From contig JAKOUW010000096.1 of assembly GCA_029782365.1 (NCBI GenBank), forward strand, positions 651,432-715,431: a stretch of 64,000 nt of DNA, in the 5' to 3' direction. Numbering within the stretch: the stretch's first letter is position 1; each line of letters starts with the position of its first letter. This stretch comes from Chloroflexota bacterium. GTDB lineage: Bacteria; Chloroflexota; Anaerolineae; Anaerolineales; UBA4823. Position numbers and translations under genes: made by a program. Below, piece after piece: positions 36,663 through 46,361 of this stretch. The notes below the pieces were generated by a model. That model made no database searches, was not told the DNA's origin, and saw only the letters and a program-made list of their open reading frames with translations.

Positions 36663-39035
36663 TCACTCCACCAGGTCGTTCGGGAAGGTCACCCGGTAGG
36701 CCGTGCCGTGGGCGGTTTCGTAACTGATCGTCCCCTGCAGTTGGCCCTCCGCCAGCACGAACAAGGTTTGCAGCCCCATGTGTCCATCGCGGCGCGGATC
36801 AAAGCCTGCGGGCAGGCCCACGCCGTCATCCACGAAATCCAGCTCCACCCTGTGTTCTGATGTTTGGCGCAGGCAGATGCGAATGGCGCCGCGCCGGCCG
36901 CCGGGGAAGGCATACTTCAAAGTGTTCGAGATCAGCTCGTTGAGCATCAACCCGCACGGGATGGCGGTGTCGATCAACACAAACACATCGTCAAGGTCTT
37001 TCTCAATGCGCACCTGCCCGGGCAGCGTGGCGTAGGTGGAAGTCGCCAGGTCCACCAGGTCGGACACATACTCTTTTAAATTAATGCGCGACAGGTCCCT
37101 GGCCTGGTACAGTTTTTGGTGCACCAGCGCCATCGACTGGATGCGTCCCTGCGTATCGGCGAAGGCGCGCGCCAGCCGCGGGTCGCCAATATCGCTGGCC
37201 TGCATGCTGAGCAGCGCGCTGATCACACCCAGGTTGTTCTTCACCCGGTGGTACAGCTCGCGCAGCAGGGCCTCTTTCTCCATCAATGACTGCCGCAGGT
37301 CTTCTTCCACTCGCTTGCGCTGGGTCAGGTCAACGACGTGCGCCAATACCAGGTCTGGCGGCACATAGGCATAAATGGCGTTGACATATTTTCGCTCCCC
37401 AGTTGAGCGCAGTTTTATTTCCATCTCCCGCTCGATGTTGGCTTTCCCCTCGAATGCTGACGCAAAGTCCCGCAGAACGTCTGGTTCATCCTGGTACACC
37501 TGGCTGGCCTGGCGGCCCACCAGGTATTGCGCCTTGCCGCCGGTGAATAACCGGGCGGCTTCATTGAAATCCACCAGCACAAAATCATCCTGCTGTTTCT
37601 GCCAGGTATAGGTGGGCACCGGCAGGGCTCTGAACATGGTGCGGAAGCGCTCTTCGCTCTCCATCAGGCGCTCTTCGGCCTGCTGGCGCGCCGTGATGTC
37701 CTGGACAATCGAAAACAACAGCCGTCCCTGGCCGGTTTCAATGGGTGAAGCGCGCACCTCCACCGTGCGGATTTCGCCGTTCGCCAGGCGGTGAGGGAAG
37801 ATGAAATAATTGGACTGCCCTTCCGCTGCCCGCTGCCGATCGAGCGTGACTTGTTCGGCCGGCAGGGCGTTGATTTGGTCGATCTTCATCTGGCACAGGG
37901 CTTCTCGCGCATAACCGTAGAATGCCGCCGCCGCCGGGTTGGCGTTCACAATTGCTCCGTTCTGCGGGTCAATCAACAGCATCACAGCCTGGTGGCTCTC
38001 AAACATCTGGCGAAAACGCTGTTCTGACGCCTGCAGAGCTGTCTCCATGCGTTTGCGCTCACTGATATCGCGCACCAGCGCCCACATGCCCTGGCGCGCC
38101 CCCTGCTCATCGGTCATCAAGAAGGTGCGCAGTTCCACCGGGAAAATCACGCCGTCTTTGCGGCGGTATTCTTTTTCATACACCTCGGAATAACCCCTCG
38201 CCAGCACCTGTTCTGTGATAATGCGCCGCTCCACAGCGTGCCATTTCTCAGGAGTCAGCTCATCGTAATTCATGCTCGCCAACTCAGGCGCTTCGTATCC
38301 CACCATGCGCCGGAAAGGCTCATTGAATTCGACCAGCCGGCCGTCCATCTCGACAAAGGCGTACCCATCTTGCATTGTCTCGTGCAGGCGGCGGTAGCGC
38401 GCCTCGCTGGCCGCCAGCACATTCTCGGCCTGCTCGCGCGCCGCGTTCTCGCGGCGCGCCTGTTCCAGCGCGCCTTCCAACCTGCTCAGGATGACTTCGA
38501 TGGTCAGGCTGGTGAAAACCAGGGATAGGGCCAGGAACAGCCAGGTCGAAACCGGCGTGTAGCGAAAATATTCCAGCATCGAGCCGCCGAGCTGTTGGTA
38601 AATGGCCAGGGCCAGGCCCAACAGCAGGGTGATCGCCAAAAATACAAAGCGCACCCTGGTGCGAAACAGCAGTCCAACCACCAGCGTCAGGCTGATCAGC
38701 AGAATATTCACCGGGCTGGTCGCGCCGCTGCCCAGCAAGACCGCCACCGCCAGCACGATCCAGGCAGGGATGGCGATGACCAGGCTGGATGCAGCCAGTT
38801 TCCCGCGGAACATGATGGCGCGCGAAACCAGGCAGGCCGCCGCCAGCACCAGCACCAGGCTCCACGACTCGAGCTTGTGCACGGAGAAGAATGGCACATA
38901 TAATACTGCTGTCAGGCCAAGCATCGCCAGGAAATACAGCCCGATCAAATTCATCAGGCGCGCCTGGCTGGTTTTTTGCGGGTCATCCGCAAAAACCGGC
39001 GGTTCGGACCATTTTTTCAACTTCTGGAGGAACAT
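36663..39035 (-). CDS. Multi-PAS membrane histidine kinase of the HisKA_2/HWE-like type
   Basis: A 790-residue sensor kinase. The N-terminal about 190 residues contain five or six membrane helices. Three PAS domains with PAC motifs follow (about 210-330, 335-455 and 460-580). The dimerisation domain is of the HisKA_2 type: ELYHRVKNNLGVISALLSMQ, whose His is the phospho-acceptor, and the ATPase domain has LMLNELISNTLKYAF and DDGVGLPAGFD. Such kinases often lack classical partner regulators. I use the ATG at 39035; a TTG two codons upstream opens the same frame. A perfect inverted repeat lies just past the stop. Confidence 0.88.
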   Translation of the reverse strand: MFLQKLKKWSEPPVFADDPQKTSQARLMNLIGLYFLAMLGLTAVLYVPFFSVHKLESWSLVLVLAAACLVSRAIMFRGKLAASSLVIAIPAWIVLAVAVLLGSGATSPVNILLISLTLVVGLLFRTRVRFVFLAITLLLGLALAIYQQLGGSMLEYFRYTPVSTWLFLALSLVFTSLTIEVILSRLEGALEQARRENAAREQAENVLAASEARYRRLHETMQDGYAFVEMDGRLVEFNEPFRRMVGYEAPELASMNYDELTPEKWHAVERRIITEQVLARGYSEVYEKEYRRKDGVIFPVELRTFLMTDEQGARQGMWALVRDISERKRMETALQASEQRFRQMFESHQAVMLLIDPQNGAIVNANPAAAAFYGYAREALCQMKIDQINALPAEQVTLDRQRAAEGQSNYFIFPHRLANGEIRTVEVRASPIETGQGRLLFSIVQDITARQQAEERLMESEERFRTMFRALPVPTYTWQKQQDDFVLVDFNEAARLFTGGKAQYLVGRQASQVYQDEPDVLRDFASAFEGKANIEREMEIKLRSTGERKYVNAIYAYVPPDLVLAHVVDLTQRKRVEEDLRQSLMEKEALLRELYHRVKNNLGVISALLSMQASDIGDPRLARAFADTQGRIQSMALVHQKLYQARDLSRINLKEYVSDLVDLATSTYATLPGQVRIEKDLDDVFVLIDTAIPCGLMLNELISNTLKYAFPGGRRGAIRICLRQTSEHRVELDFVDDGVGLPAGFDPRRDGHMGLQTLFVLAEGQLQGTISYETAHGTAYRVTFPNDLVE

Positions 39036-39147
39036 AACCAAAATTTACCCACTGCGCGCATGGATGATTTGTTTCATTATAGCACCACAGTGCAAATCTA
39101 AGGCGGCCCAGGGCGGTTTCTCAATCAGGGCAAACTGAAATATAAAT

Positions 39148-39175
39148 TTGACAAATCTGAGTTATCTTATATAAT
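39148..39175 (+). promoter_or_regulatory. Perfect sigma70 promoter of the CHAT/TPR/FlhA-like operon
   Basis: TTGACA (39148-39153), a 16-bp spacer and TATAAT (39170-39175). Transcription should begin near 39182; a full AGGAGGT ribosome site follows at 39202-39208 before the ATG at 39213. Confidence 0.8.
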
Positions 39176-39212
39176 TTCCTCAGCGGGTCTTTGTGCCCGT
39201 GAGGAGGTAAGC

Positions 39213-39743
39213 ATGGCAATTTCCACCAGTTGGACGCACGGCAACGCGCTGACCATTCAAGACCCGGTCTATAAGCACCCCGATGGGCGGGAGATCGGCC
39301 GCTACCGGCTCACACCCTGCGGCTGGGGCATGCAGGCCACGATTGACGGCAGCCGCGCCAGCTCGTGGTTTCACCTGCCCATTCCCACAGTTATTCCGCC
39401 GCTCAGCACGTTCGAGCGGTTCGAACTGCGCCGCCTGTTCCTGCTCTTTTCCTGCCAAAACGGCAGCGTGGATAACGTCCACATCTACGATGGGTTAGAG
39501 CTGGTCGAGCAGTTCAATATCCACTCAGCGGAAGGCAGTTACTTATCCAAAGGGCAGTTTCAAAACACGTTTCCGCTGAGCTCGCCGCACCTGGTGCACA
39601 CCGGTATCAGCCTGTCTTTCCTCTTCATTCCACACTCCCAGCCTGCCGGCGACATTGACCTGCTGGTGTCAGCCGGCGGCGCAGAGTTTGAAATCCGCAG
39701 TCTGCTGTTCAGCACGCTGGTCAAAGCCTTTCTGCGCAGATGA
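39213..39743 (+). CDS. Hypothetical beta-rich protein, first gene of the CHAT operon
   Basis: A 176-residue protein without signal peptide or membrane helix. It appears to be a single beta-rich domain with SWFHLPIPTVIPP near residue 50, then DNVHIYDGLELVEQF and GISLSFLFIPHS, a pattern seen in uncharacterised bacterial proteins that may bind ligands. It has the strongest translation start of the operon (AGGAGGT, then ATG), so it is probably made in large amounts. The next gene begins 62 bp later. Confidence 0.7.
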   Translation: MAISTSWTHGNALTIQDPVYKHPDGREIGRYRLTPCGWGMQATIDGSRASSWFHLPIPTVIPPLSTFERFELRRLFLLFSCQNGSVDNVHIYDGLELVEQFNIHSAEGSYLSKGQFQNTFPLSSPHLVHTGISLSFLFIPHSQPAGDIDLLVSAGGAEFEIRSLLFSTLVKAFLRR

Positions 39744-39805
39744 CTGGTTTTCTTTCTTATATTTAATGTATAATTTATCTAAATAAAACCTGAAGGAGGC
39801 AAACG

Positions 39806-40705
39806 ATGACCGATTCCGGCCTCGATTTTAGCTTTTCTCCTGCCGCCGGCCGCCAGCAGCTGCTGGAAGACGCCGCTCACCGCCTGGACGCCCTGGACAC
39901 TCACCTCGGCGCAGACTCAACCGGCCAGCCGCAGTCCGATCTCGGCGACCAGGTGCGCGCCATGATGGCCGAAAAAGCCAGCCTGCCGGTTTTCCCCGAA
40001 GTCTATAAGATCAGCGACAAAGATTACCTGGCGCGCAACCTGACAGCTCCGCTCAAGTTCACCCAACTCTGCAAAGACAGCCGTTTCTATTGGATCGATT
40101 TCCCGGTCGGCCTGCTGGCGGGGCACAACTGGATCTTCAACAAACTGGAGGTCAAGGTGGAGTTCAGCTCGCCAGGGCCGGCCCACCTGGCGCCCAAGAG
40201 TTACCAGATTCTGCCAGACAAGAAATTCCAAACCCTGATCCAGGCCAACCAGCACCTCACCGTGCAGTTCGACGAAAACTTCGAGCTGGCCGCCAAAACC
40301 GAGCCGCTGGGCGCCGCCGCCGGTCCGCTGACCGGCAAGCTGGGCGGCGGTGTGCAGGGCGCTTTCGACGGCGGTTTCGGCCTGGTGCTGGGACCGTTTG
40401 AATACGCCATCAAGCGCGCCAAAATCGACCACACCGCCACCAACCTGGAATGGGTGTTCTGGCGTCTGGACGGCGCCGAATACTCGCAGGCCGACAGCCC
40501 CACCCTGGCGGTGGTCTTGAAAGTGCCAAAAGAAACCAAGAATGTGCTGGTGAAAGCCAGTGTGCAGGCTTACCGCAACTTCAATTTCGCCGCCGCCCGC
40601 TTTCAGCAGGCTGTCGAAGAACTGCCGCGTGTTCTGCGCGAGTATTTCAAAGGCGGCGCGCCGCTCTGGGACCAAAAAGAATGGGATATATCCCCCCGCC
40701 TGTGA
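39806..40705 (+). CDS. Hypothetical protein of the CHAT operon
   Basis: A 299-residue protein of unknown family. The first about 70 residues are helical and rich in Ala/Gln/Leu; the middle is beta-rich (NWIFNKLEVKVEFSS, YQILPDKKFQTLI); a Gly-rich stretch (GKLGGGVQGAFDGGFG) lies near residue 185; the end is mixed. There is no signal peptide. AAGGAGG precedes the ATG. It starts 62 bp after the first gene and ends 15 bp before the CHAT gene, so it belongs to the same operon and may be a substrate or regulator of the peptidase; that is speculation. Confidence 0.7.
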   Translation: MTDSGLDFSFSPAAGRQQLLEDAAHRLDALDTHLGADSTGQPQSDLGDQVRAMMAEKASLPVFPEVYKISDKDYLARNLTAPLKFTQLCKDSRFYWIDFPVGLLAGHNWIFNKLEVKVEFSSPGPAHLAPKSYQILPDKKFQTLIQANQHLTVQFDENFELAAKTEPLGAAAGPLTGKLGGGVQGAFDGGFGLVLGPFEYAIKRAKIDHTATNLEWVFWRLDGAEYSQADSPTLAVVLKVPKETKNVLVKASVQAYRNFNFAAARFQQAVEELPRVLREYFKGGAPLWDQKEWDISPRL

Positions 40706-40720
40706 AGCGCGAGGTCTCGC

Positions 40721-42214
40721 ATGACCGATGCTGAGCGCGTGCAGAACTTCCGCGTGAAGATCGACGAATACGGCAACATCGAAGCCGAGCAGAACCCCAA
40801 CCCGGGTTTCGGCCTGCCGCGTGAAAAGCTCAAGCTTGAACCCATGCGCCAGCGCACGATCGAGACGCTGATCAAGATCTTGCAGGACGGCCGCCTGCTG
40901 AACCGCGACGAATACGAATTCCTGGGCGAAAACCTGTACATGACGCTTTTCGATAACGAAATCGGCCGGGCGCTCTTCAGTCTCATCCAGGACGGCGACA
41001 GCCTGGTGCGCCTGGAACTGCAGTTTGAAGGCCAGGAAAAGCTGGCCGCCTGGCCGTGGGAATACCTGTTCTGCCCCACCCGCCCCGGTCTGGCCGGCAC
41101 CGGCTATTTCCTGGCTACCCAGGGGCGCCTGGTGCTCACCCGCCACCTGCGTCTCAACCTGACCAGCCCGCGCCCACCCACCATCGACAAACTGCCGCTC
41201 AAAGTGCTTTTCATCGCCCCCAGCCCCCGAGAGCTGGACCCGGTGCAGTATCTGCGCGTCATGGAAGAGCTGGAGACTCTGCTGGAGGCCACCAACCCCA
41301 AGGACGGCACGGACAAGTTGATCAATGTGTACAAGCTGGTCGAGCCAGACGAACCGGGCGCCGACCCTATGGCCACCTGGGGCAATTTCATCGATTACGT
41401 GGAAGAATTCAGCCCGCACGTCATCCACTTCATCGGCCACGGCAAGAGCACACCGCTGGAAGGTGGATCGATCGCCTTCATGAAGAAGGACCGCAGCGCC
41501 GATTGGGTCAGCGAACAGCGCTTCTCGGAGGAACTGATGCCGATCCGCTCCCTGCGCCTGGTCTTCCTGCAGGCCTGCGAAAGCGCCCTGCCCGACCCCT
41601 ACCAGGCTATCTCAGGAGTGGCGATGAAACTGGCGCACCTGGACATCCCGGCGGTGGTGGGCATGCAGTACAAGGTCAAGCAGGAGATCGCCAGCCTGTT
41701 TGCCCGCACGTTTTACGCCGCCCTGGCCAACAAGCAGAGCGTGGACAAAGCCATGCAGATGGCGCGCCGCGAGACGCAAAAAGTGTACACCGATTGGGCC
41801 GACCTGCGCGCTTTTGGCCTGCCGGTGCTTTACCAGACCATGCCCGGCGCTCTGCTGGCCGAAGCTGCCTCCACAGGGGGCGTTAAGACCAGGACCGAGG
41901 ATGCCGATAATTTCACCTGCCCGTGGTGCGCTACCAAGAACAGCGCCGACCGCGCCACCTGCCGCAACTGCAGCGGCGATCTCAAATGCCCGGTGTGCGC
42001 CACGCCGGTCAAAGAGAAAGCCAAGCGCTGCGCCAACCCGACCTGCGATGCGCCCCTGCACATCCGCTGCCCGTGGTGCGATACCAAGTTGGAAGTGCGT
42101 GCCGGCGTTTGCCCAAACTGCCAGCACACGATCGTGTGCACCAAATGCGGGGATGTGGTGGCTGTCAAGAGCAACACCTGCCAAAACGGCCACGCGTTGA
42201 ACCAGGGCAGTTGA
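40721..42214 (+). CDS. CHAT-domain peptidase with C-terminal zinc ribbons
   Basis: A 497-residue protein. The CHAT domain (about residues 90-385) is a caspase-related peptidase fold: His240 in HFIGHGKS and Cys286 in LQACESA form the expected dyad, and the domain ends GLPVLYQTMPG. Residues about 405-495 carry about six Cys-x2-Cys pairs (CPWCATK, CRNC, CPVC, CPWCDTK, CPNC, CTKC) forming two or more zinc ribbons, likely for protein or nucleic-acid binding. No signal peptide, so it acts in the cytoplasm. It is followed after 34 bp by the TPR protein. CHAT-TPR pairs are known in signal-activated proteolysis, for example in type III-E CRISPR systems. Confidence 0.92.
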   Translation: MTDAERVQNFRVKIDEYGNIEAEQNPNPGFGLPREKLKLEPMRQRTIETLIKILQDGRLLNRDEYEFLGENLYMTLFDNEIGRALFSLIQDGDSLVRLELQFEGQEKLAAWPWEYLFCPTRPGLAGTGYFLATQGRLVLTRHLRLNLTSPRPPTIDKLPLKVLFIAPSPRELDPVQYLRVMEELETLLEATNPKDGTDKLINVYKLVEPDEPGADPMATWGNFIDYVEEFSPHVIHFIGHGKSTPLEGGSIAFMKKDRSADWVSEQRFSEELMPIRSLRLVFLQACESALPDPYQAISGVAMKLAHLDIPAVVGMQYKVKQEIASLFARTFYAALANKQSVDKAMQMARRETQKVYTDWADLRAFGLPVLYQTMPGALLAEAASTGGVKTRTEDADNFTCPWCATKNSADRATCRNCSGDLKCPVCATPVKEKAKRCANPTCDAPLHIRCPWCDTKLEVRAGVCPNCQHTIVCTKCGDVVAVKSNTCQNGHALNQGS

Positions 42215-42248
42215 CCCCCTGGCGGGATGCCCACCTTTTAAGGAAGAC

Positions 42249-45200
42249 ATGAACCGACCGCCCGTGCTACTCGAAGACCAGTCTTTCCAGCCGCTGAGGG
42301 CTTTGTATTTCCAGCTCGGGCTGACGCTCGTGCGCAGAGACCAGCACGCCGAAGCCCTCACTTTTCTCGAGCACGCCCTGGTCGAGCCAGGCCCGCAACC
42401 GCCCGATTGGCAGGTGCACTACCTGCTGGGCCTGGTCCATGAAGCCTTGGGCGATCCGCTCGCCGCCCTGCGCGCCTACACCGCGGCTGTGGCCGATGCC
42501 CCGGCGCGCGCCGACACGCTCCTGCCCTACGCCCAAGACCTGCTGACGCGCCCCATTGCCGCCACCGAAGGCCCGGGTTTACTCTCCGCCTGGGCGGCCA
42601 GCCTGGGTTATGCCCACCAGACCGCCGACGACAAAGCTGAGATCGATTTCTTCCTCGGCCGCCTGCATTTCTACCTGGAGCGCCCGGCCGAGGCCCTGCG
42701 GCTGTTCCGCCGCGCCGCCCGCCTGCGCCCGGGCGATGCCCGCATTCACGAAGGCCTCGGCGCCGCCCTGCAGTCATTGGGGCGCCTGGAGGAAGCCTCC
42801 GCCGCCCTCCAGCAGGCCGACAGCCTGGCGCAGAATGGCTCACACCCCGAGCGCCTGCCGCGCATCAACTTGCGCCTGGCGCGCATCCTGCTCAGCGCGG
42901 GTCAGCACCAGCTCGCCCTCCAGCGCATCTCCGGCCTGGTCGCCAGCGAACACCTGCCCGACAGCCAGCTCCTGCAGATGCAGGGCGCCTGTTACCTGGC
43001 GCTTGGCCAGCCCGACCAGGCCCGCCAGGTGGCCGAACAGCTCATCGAGCGCGAACGTGCCTCCCTGCCCTATGTCATCCTGCTGATCCAGGCGCACACC
43101 GCCCTGCATGCTTATGCGCGCGCCCTTCAACTGCTCGAGCAGGCCCTGCAGACTAACCCCGGCGACCCCGATCTGTCTTTCCTGCGCATCCAGGCCCTGC
43201 TGGAATCAGGCCAGGATATCGAGGATGCCAGCCGCCTGCTTCAACGCTACGTCAAACGCTTTGGCTTTTCCGCCCTGCAGGAGCGCCAGTCTTCGGATGC
43301 GCTGGTGGCGCGCCGCACTGATCCCAATGCCTTGTTTTTCCTGGCATACATCCATTTTCATTTTCACCCCAATTGGTCTTTGAAACTGGCTCTGCAAGAA
43401 GTGGAGCAGGCGCTGGACGGCAGTTTTGCCGCCGGCGAGACCTCGCCCGAGCCGCACGCCCTGCGCCTGAAAGGCGAGATCCTGGCGCGCTTGAAACGCC
43501 GCCGTGAGGCCGGCCAGGCCTTTTTCGGCGCCGGTCTGTTTTACTATCGCGCTTCGCAGTTCGACCCAGCCTGCGAACTCTTCACTCGCGCCAGCCAGGA
43601 AGACCCCCGCCAGGTGAAAACCTACTGGTACCTGGCCGATACCCTGCGCATCCAGAGCACCACCGACACGCCGCCGTATGTCAAACCGGAGATCGCCCGC
43701 CAGGCTTTGGAAGTGTGGCAGCGCGGCGCCTTCCAAAATCCCGATAACCCGGATGTATCCTGGGCTTACCTGGTGCGCGAGGGCATCGCCAACCAACTCG
43801 GTCAGATACCCGGGGAGCCTGCCAACAGCCATTGGTACACCGCTCTGCTGTCCATCGACCGCGCCCTGCTGTGGCTGCAGAGCGCCGAGCGCTGGGCGCG
43901 CTTGAGCAGTTATTACCGCAGTCTAGCGCTCTACGCCAACACCATGTACACCGCCAAACAATCGTTGGCAATGGATGCCGACAACCTGGAAGTGGTGGAA
44001 AATTACGCCGGGGCGCTGGTGGATTCGGGCGAGCTGGAGCTGGCAGAAGAGGTGTTCAACCGGCTGATGAGCCTGCTGGATCAAAAACAGCCCGAGGTCA
44101 AGCCATTTTACCAGGGCTGGCAGGCTCTGGCGCAGTATTTCAGCGGCCAGTACGAGGCCGCTCTGGCCTCCATTCAAGCGCGCTTGAACCGCTATCCAAA
44201 CGAAGTCTGGTCGCGCGGCCTGCGCGGCTACATCTACCGCCAGCTTGGCCGTTTGGACGACGAGCGCGCCGATAATGAATTTATTTTGTCTTGCAAAGGC
44301 AAACCCGAAATGGGCGCCGACGCCATCTCGCTGGGGCTGGCGGCGTACAACCTGGGCCGCATTGATGAAGCCGAGGCTTTCGCCAACGATCCGTCTGTGG
44401 AGACATCCAGCGGTGAGATCCAGTATTTCATCCTCGGCCTGTGTGCCTTGCGCCGCGGCGATGTTCAACAGGCGCGCCAACAGCTCCTGGAATCCCTCCA
44501 CTGGTCGCCCAACAAACGCATTGTCCAGGATGTCCGCCTGGACGTGCTGGCGCTGGAACAGCGCGCCCAGGCCGAAAGCTGGCCCAACGCCGGGCAAATT
44601 TCCGCCTTTTTGCGCGGCCCGCATGGCTTCCTGGATACCCTGGACGCCGAACGCCAGCAGCTCAACCAGCGCGACCTCTCCCCGCAGGCCGAACTGCAGG
44701 CCTTGCTGGAAGACGCCGAGGCTTTTCCGCCGGGCAGTGAAGCCTGGGCTTCCGTGCACGCCGCCCTGGGGCGCAATGCCCTGCAAGACAAAGATTGGCT
44801 GGCCGCCAGTGAGGCGTACTCCACCCTGCTGGATCACCCCGACCTGTTCCCCGAGGCCAAATTGGGCCTGGAGCAGGCGCGCCGCGGCCACCTGGAGGCG
44901 GCGCGCCAGGCTCTCAAACAGCGCGCTTACGACCAGGCCGCCGGCCTGTCGCGTTCTTTCCTGGAACACAAGCAGCACAAAGCCGGACCAGAAGAGGTGC
45001 GCTCTGCCTCCCTGCTGTGCGCCTTGTCCTGCCTGGGCATGCAGGATTTCGCCGCCGCACGGCCTGTCCTGCGGCAAACCTGGCAGGCTTTCCGCCAGGC
45101 TGGACCTCAGCCCGCCCAGGCGCTGGGCGAAGCCTGCGGCGATGCGATCACCGACGCCGCCCATTTCTGGGCAACCTACCAGGCGCTGGGCTCGCTCGAT

Positions 45201-46361
45201 CTGCCAGCCAGCGATCTGGAAGAAGCCCGCCAGGCGCTGGCCGGTGGTTTCAGCCGGCTCTATCAGATGCAGTTGTCTTCAGATTCTGTGCCCACGCTCA
45301 CCCCCATCATCCTGGAAATTGGCTCCGGCCTGATCCCGGAGAACGTCGACACTTCCATTTGGCCGCTGTTCACCACCCTGATCCCCGCTTTCCGCCAGCG
45401 CATCGAGCAGGAGATGGGCATCTTGGTATCAGGGGTGCGGGTGCGCGGCAATAATGCCTTGCGTCCAGATGAATATACCATCCAGATCATGGAAGTGCCT
45501 GCGGGGCGCGGCTCAGTCTGGTTGCGCGGGCTGTTCTGCCTGGCAGACCGTGCTGTTTTGTCGGCAGCCGGTGTGGATACCGCCAGCGCGATTGAAGACC
45601 AAGAACCGCTCACGCATACCACTGGTTGCTGGCTGGAGCCCCCTCAGGCGGAGTCTGCCAGCCAGGCTGGCTTTGAAGTTTTATCTGCACCAGACGCTTT
45701 CATAATAAATCACCTGGAAGCGGCAGTGCGTGCCCGCTTGTCCCAATTTCTGGGTGTACAGGAGGTTGATGCCTTGCTGTTCAAGTGGGAAAGCGCGCCA
45801 GGCTGCGCCGACCTTTTGAAGTCGCTGACTCCGAATCCCGCAGCCCGCTTCCGCTTGGCGCGCCTGCTGCGCTCCCTGGCCTCCCAGCGTATCTCACTCG
45901 CCAACCCGCTGCCGGTGCTGCAGGCAGCCCTGGCAGGCGGCCTGCCGGATGTTTCGCCCGAGCAGACTCTGCCCGCAGCGCGCCTGGCGCTGAAAGCGCG
46001 CCTGCCCGGCAATCTGCGGCCGGAGAAGCGCTGCCCTCTGCCTCCTGCAATTGAGCAGCAGCTTGCCGCCCCGGCTGGTCTGGACCCGCAGGGTGCGCAC
46101 CGCCTCAGCCAGGATCTGCAAGATTGGCTGCAGACGCTGCCGGACGATGCTGTACTGGTAGCCAGCAACCCCGCTGCGCTGCCTCTGCTGCACCGCCTGG
46201 GCATGCATGGCTTTCCTGACATGACACTGATGACTGTCGCTGAAATTGCCCCCTCTGGCGTTCCGGAACTGCCGTCAGACAATCCGAATTCAGTCATCCA
46301 GGCCGTTGAGGCAGCCGCCGCTACCAAACCGCCAAACATGGTGAAAGGAGCCGCCGAATGA
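42249..46361 (+). CDS. Large TPR protein with C-terminal FlhA/SctV cytoplasmic-domain-like region
   Basis: A 1370-residue soluble protein. Residues about 15-1000 are tetratricopeptide-type helical repeats (for example YFQLGLTLVRRDQHAEAL and QVHYLLGLVHEALGDP), a large protein-binding scaffold. From about residue 1017 the sequence changes and follows the FHIPEP cytoplasmic domain of the export-gate protein FlhA: PIILEIGSGLIP, RQRIEQEMGILVSGVRVRG, PDEYTIQI, AFIINHLEAAVRARLSQFLG with VQEVDALL, and LLRSLASQRISLANPL. FlhA binds chaperone-substrate complexes with this part; here no membrane segment precedes it. The similarity is my own pattern match and needs a profile search. The stop codon overlaps the next gene as ATGA. 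Confidence 0.8.
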   Translation: MNRPPVLLEDQSFQPLRALYFQLGLTLVRRDQHAEALTFLEHALVEPGPQPPDWQVHYLLGLVHEALGDPLAALRAYTAAVADAPARADTLLPYAQDLLTRPIAATEGPGLLSAWAASLGYAHQTADDKAEIDFFLGRLHFYLERPAEALRLFRRAARLRPGDARIHEGLGAALQSLGRLEEASAALQQADSLAQNGSHPERLPRINLRLARILLSAGQHQLALQRISGLVASEHLPDSQLLQMQGACYLALGQPDQARQVAEQLIERERASLPYVILLIQAHTALHAYARALQLLEQALQTNPGDPDLSFLRIQALLESGQDIEDASRLLQRYVKRFGFSALQERQSSDALVARRTDPNALFFLAYIHFHFHPNWSLKLALQEVEQALDGSFAAGETSPEPHALRLKGEILARLKRRREAGQAFFGAGLFYYRASQFDPACELFTRASQEDPRQVKTYWYLADTLRIQSTTDTPPYVKPEIARQALEVWQRGAFQNPDNPDVSWAYLVREGIANQLGQIPGEPANSHWYTALLSIDRALLWLQSAERWARLSSYYRSLALYANTMYTAKQSLAMDADNLEVVENYAGALVDSGELELAEEVFNRLMSLLDQKQPEVKPFYQGWQALAQYFSGQYEAALASIQARLNRYPNEVWSRGLRGYIYRQLGRLDDERADNEFILSCKGKPEMGADAISLGLAAYNLGRIDEAEAFANDPSVETSSGEIQYFILGLCALRRGDVQQARQQLLESLHWSPNKRIVQDVRLDVLALEQRAQAESWPNAGQISAFLRGPHGFLDTLDAERQQLNQRDLSPQAELQALLEDAEAFPPGSEAWASVHAALGRNALQDKDWLAASEAYSTLLDHPDLFPEAKLGLEQARRGHLEAARQALKQRAYDQAAGLSRSFLEHKQHKAGPEEVRSASLLCALSCLGMQDFAAARPVLRQTWQAFRQAGPQPAQALGEACGDAITDAAHFWATYQALGSLDLPASDLEEARQALAGGFSRLYQMQLSSDSVPTLTPIILEIGSGLIPENVDTSIWPLFTTLIPAFRQRIEQEMGILVSGVRVRGNNALRPDEYTIQIMEVPAGRGSVWLRGLFCLADRAVLSAAGVDTASAIEDQEPLTHTTGCWLEPPQAESASQAGFEVLSAPDAFIINHLEAAVRARLSQFLGVQEVDALLFKWESAPGCADLLKSLTPNPAARFRLARLLRSLASQRISLANPLPVLQAALAGGLPDVSPEQTLPAARLALKARLPGNLRPEKRCPLPPAIEQQLAAPAGLDPQGAHRLSQDLQDWLQTLPDDAVLVASNPAALPLLHRLGMHGFPDMTLMTVAEIAPSGVPELPSDNPNSVIQAVEAAAATKPPNMVKGAAE

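Noticed and set aside
39917..41440. A 507-codon minus-strand frame across the CHAT operon
   Set aside because: It overlaps two well supported plus-strand genes and shows no recognisable motif.
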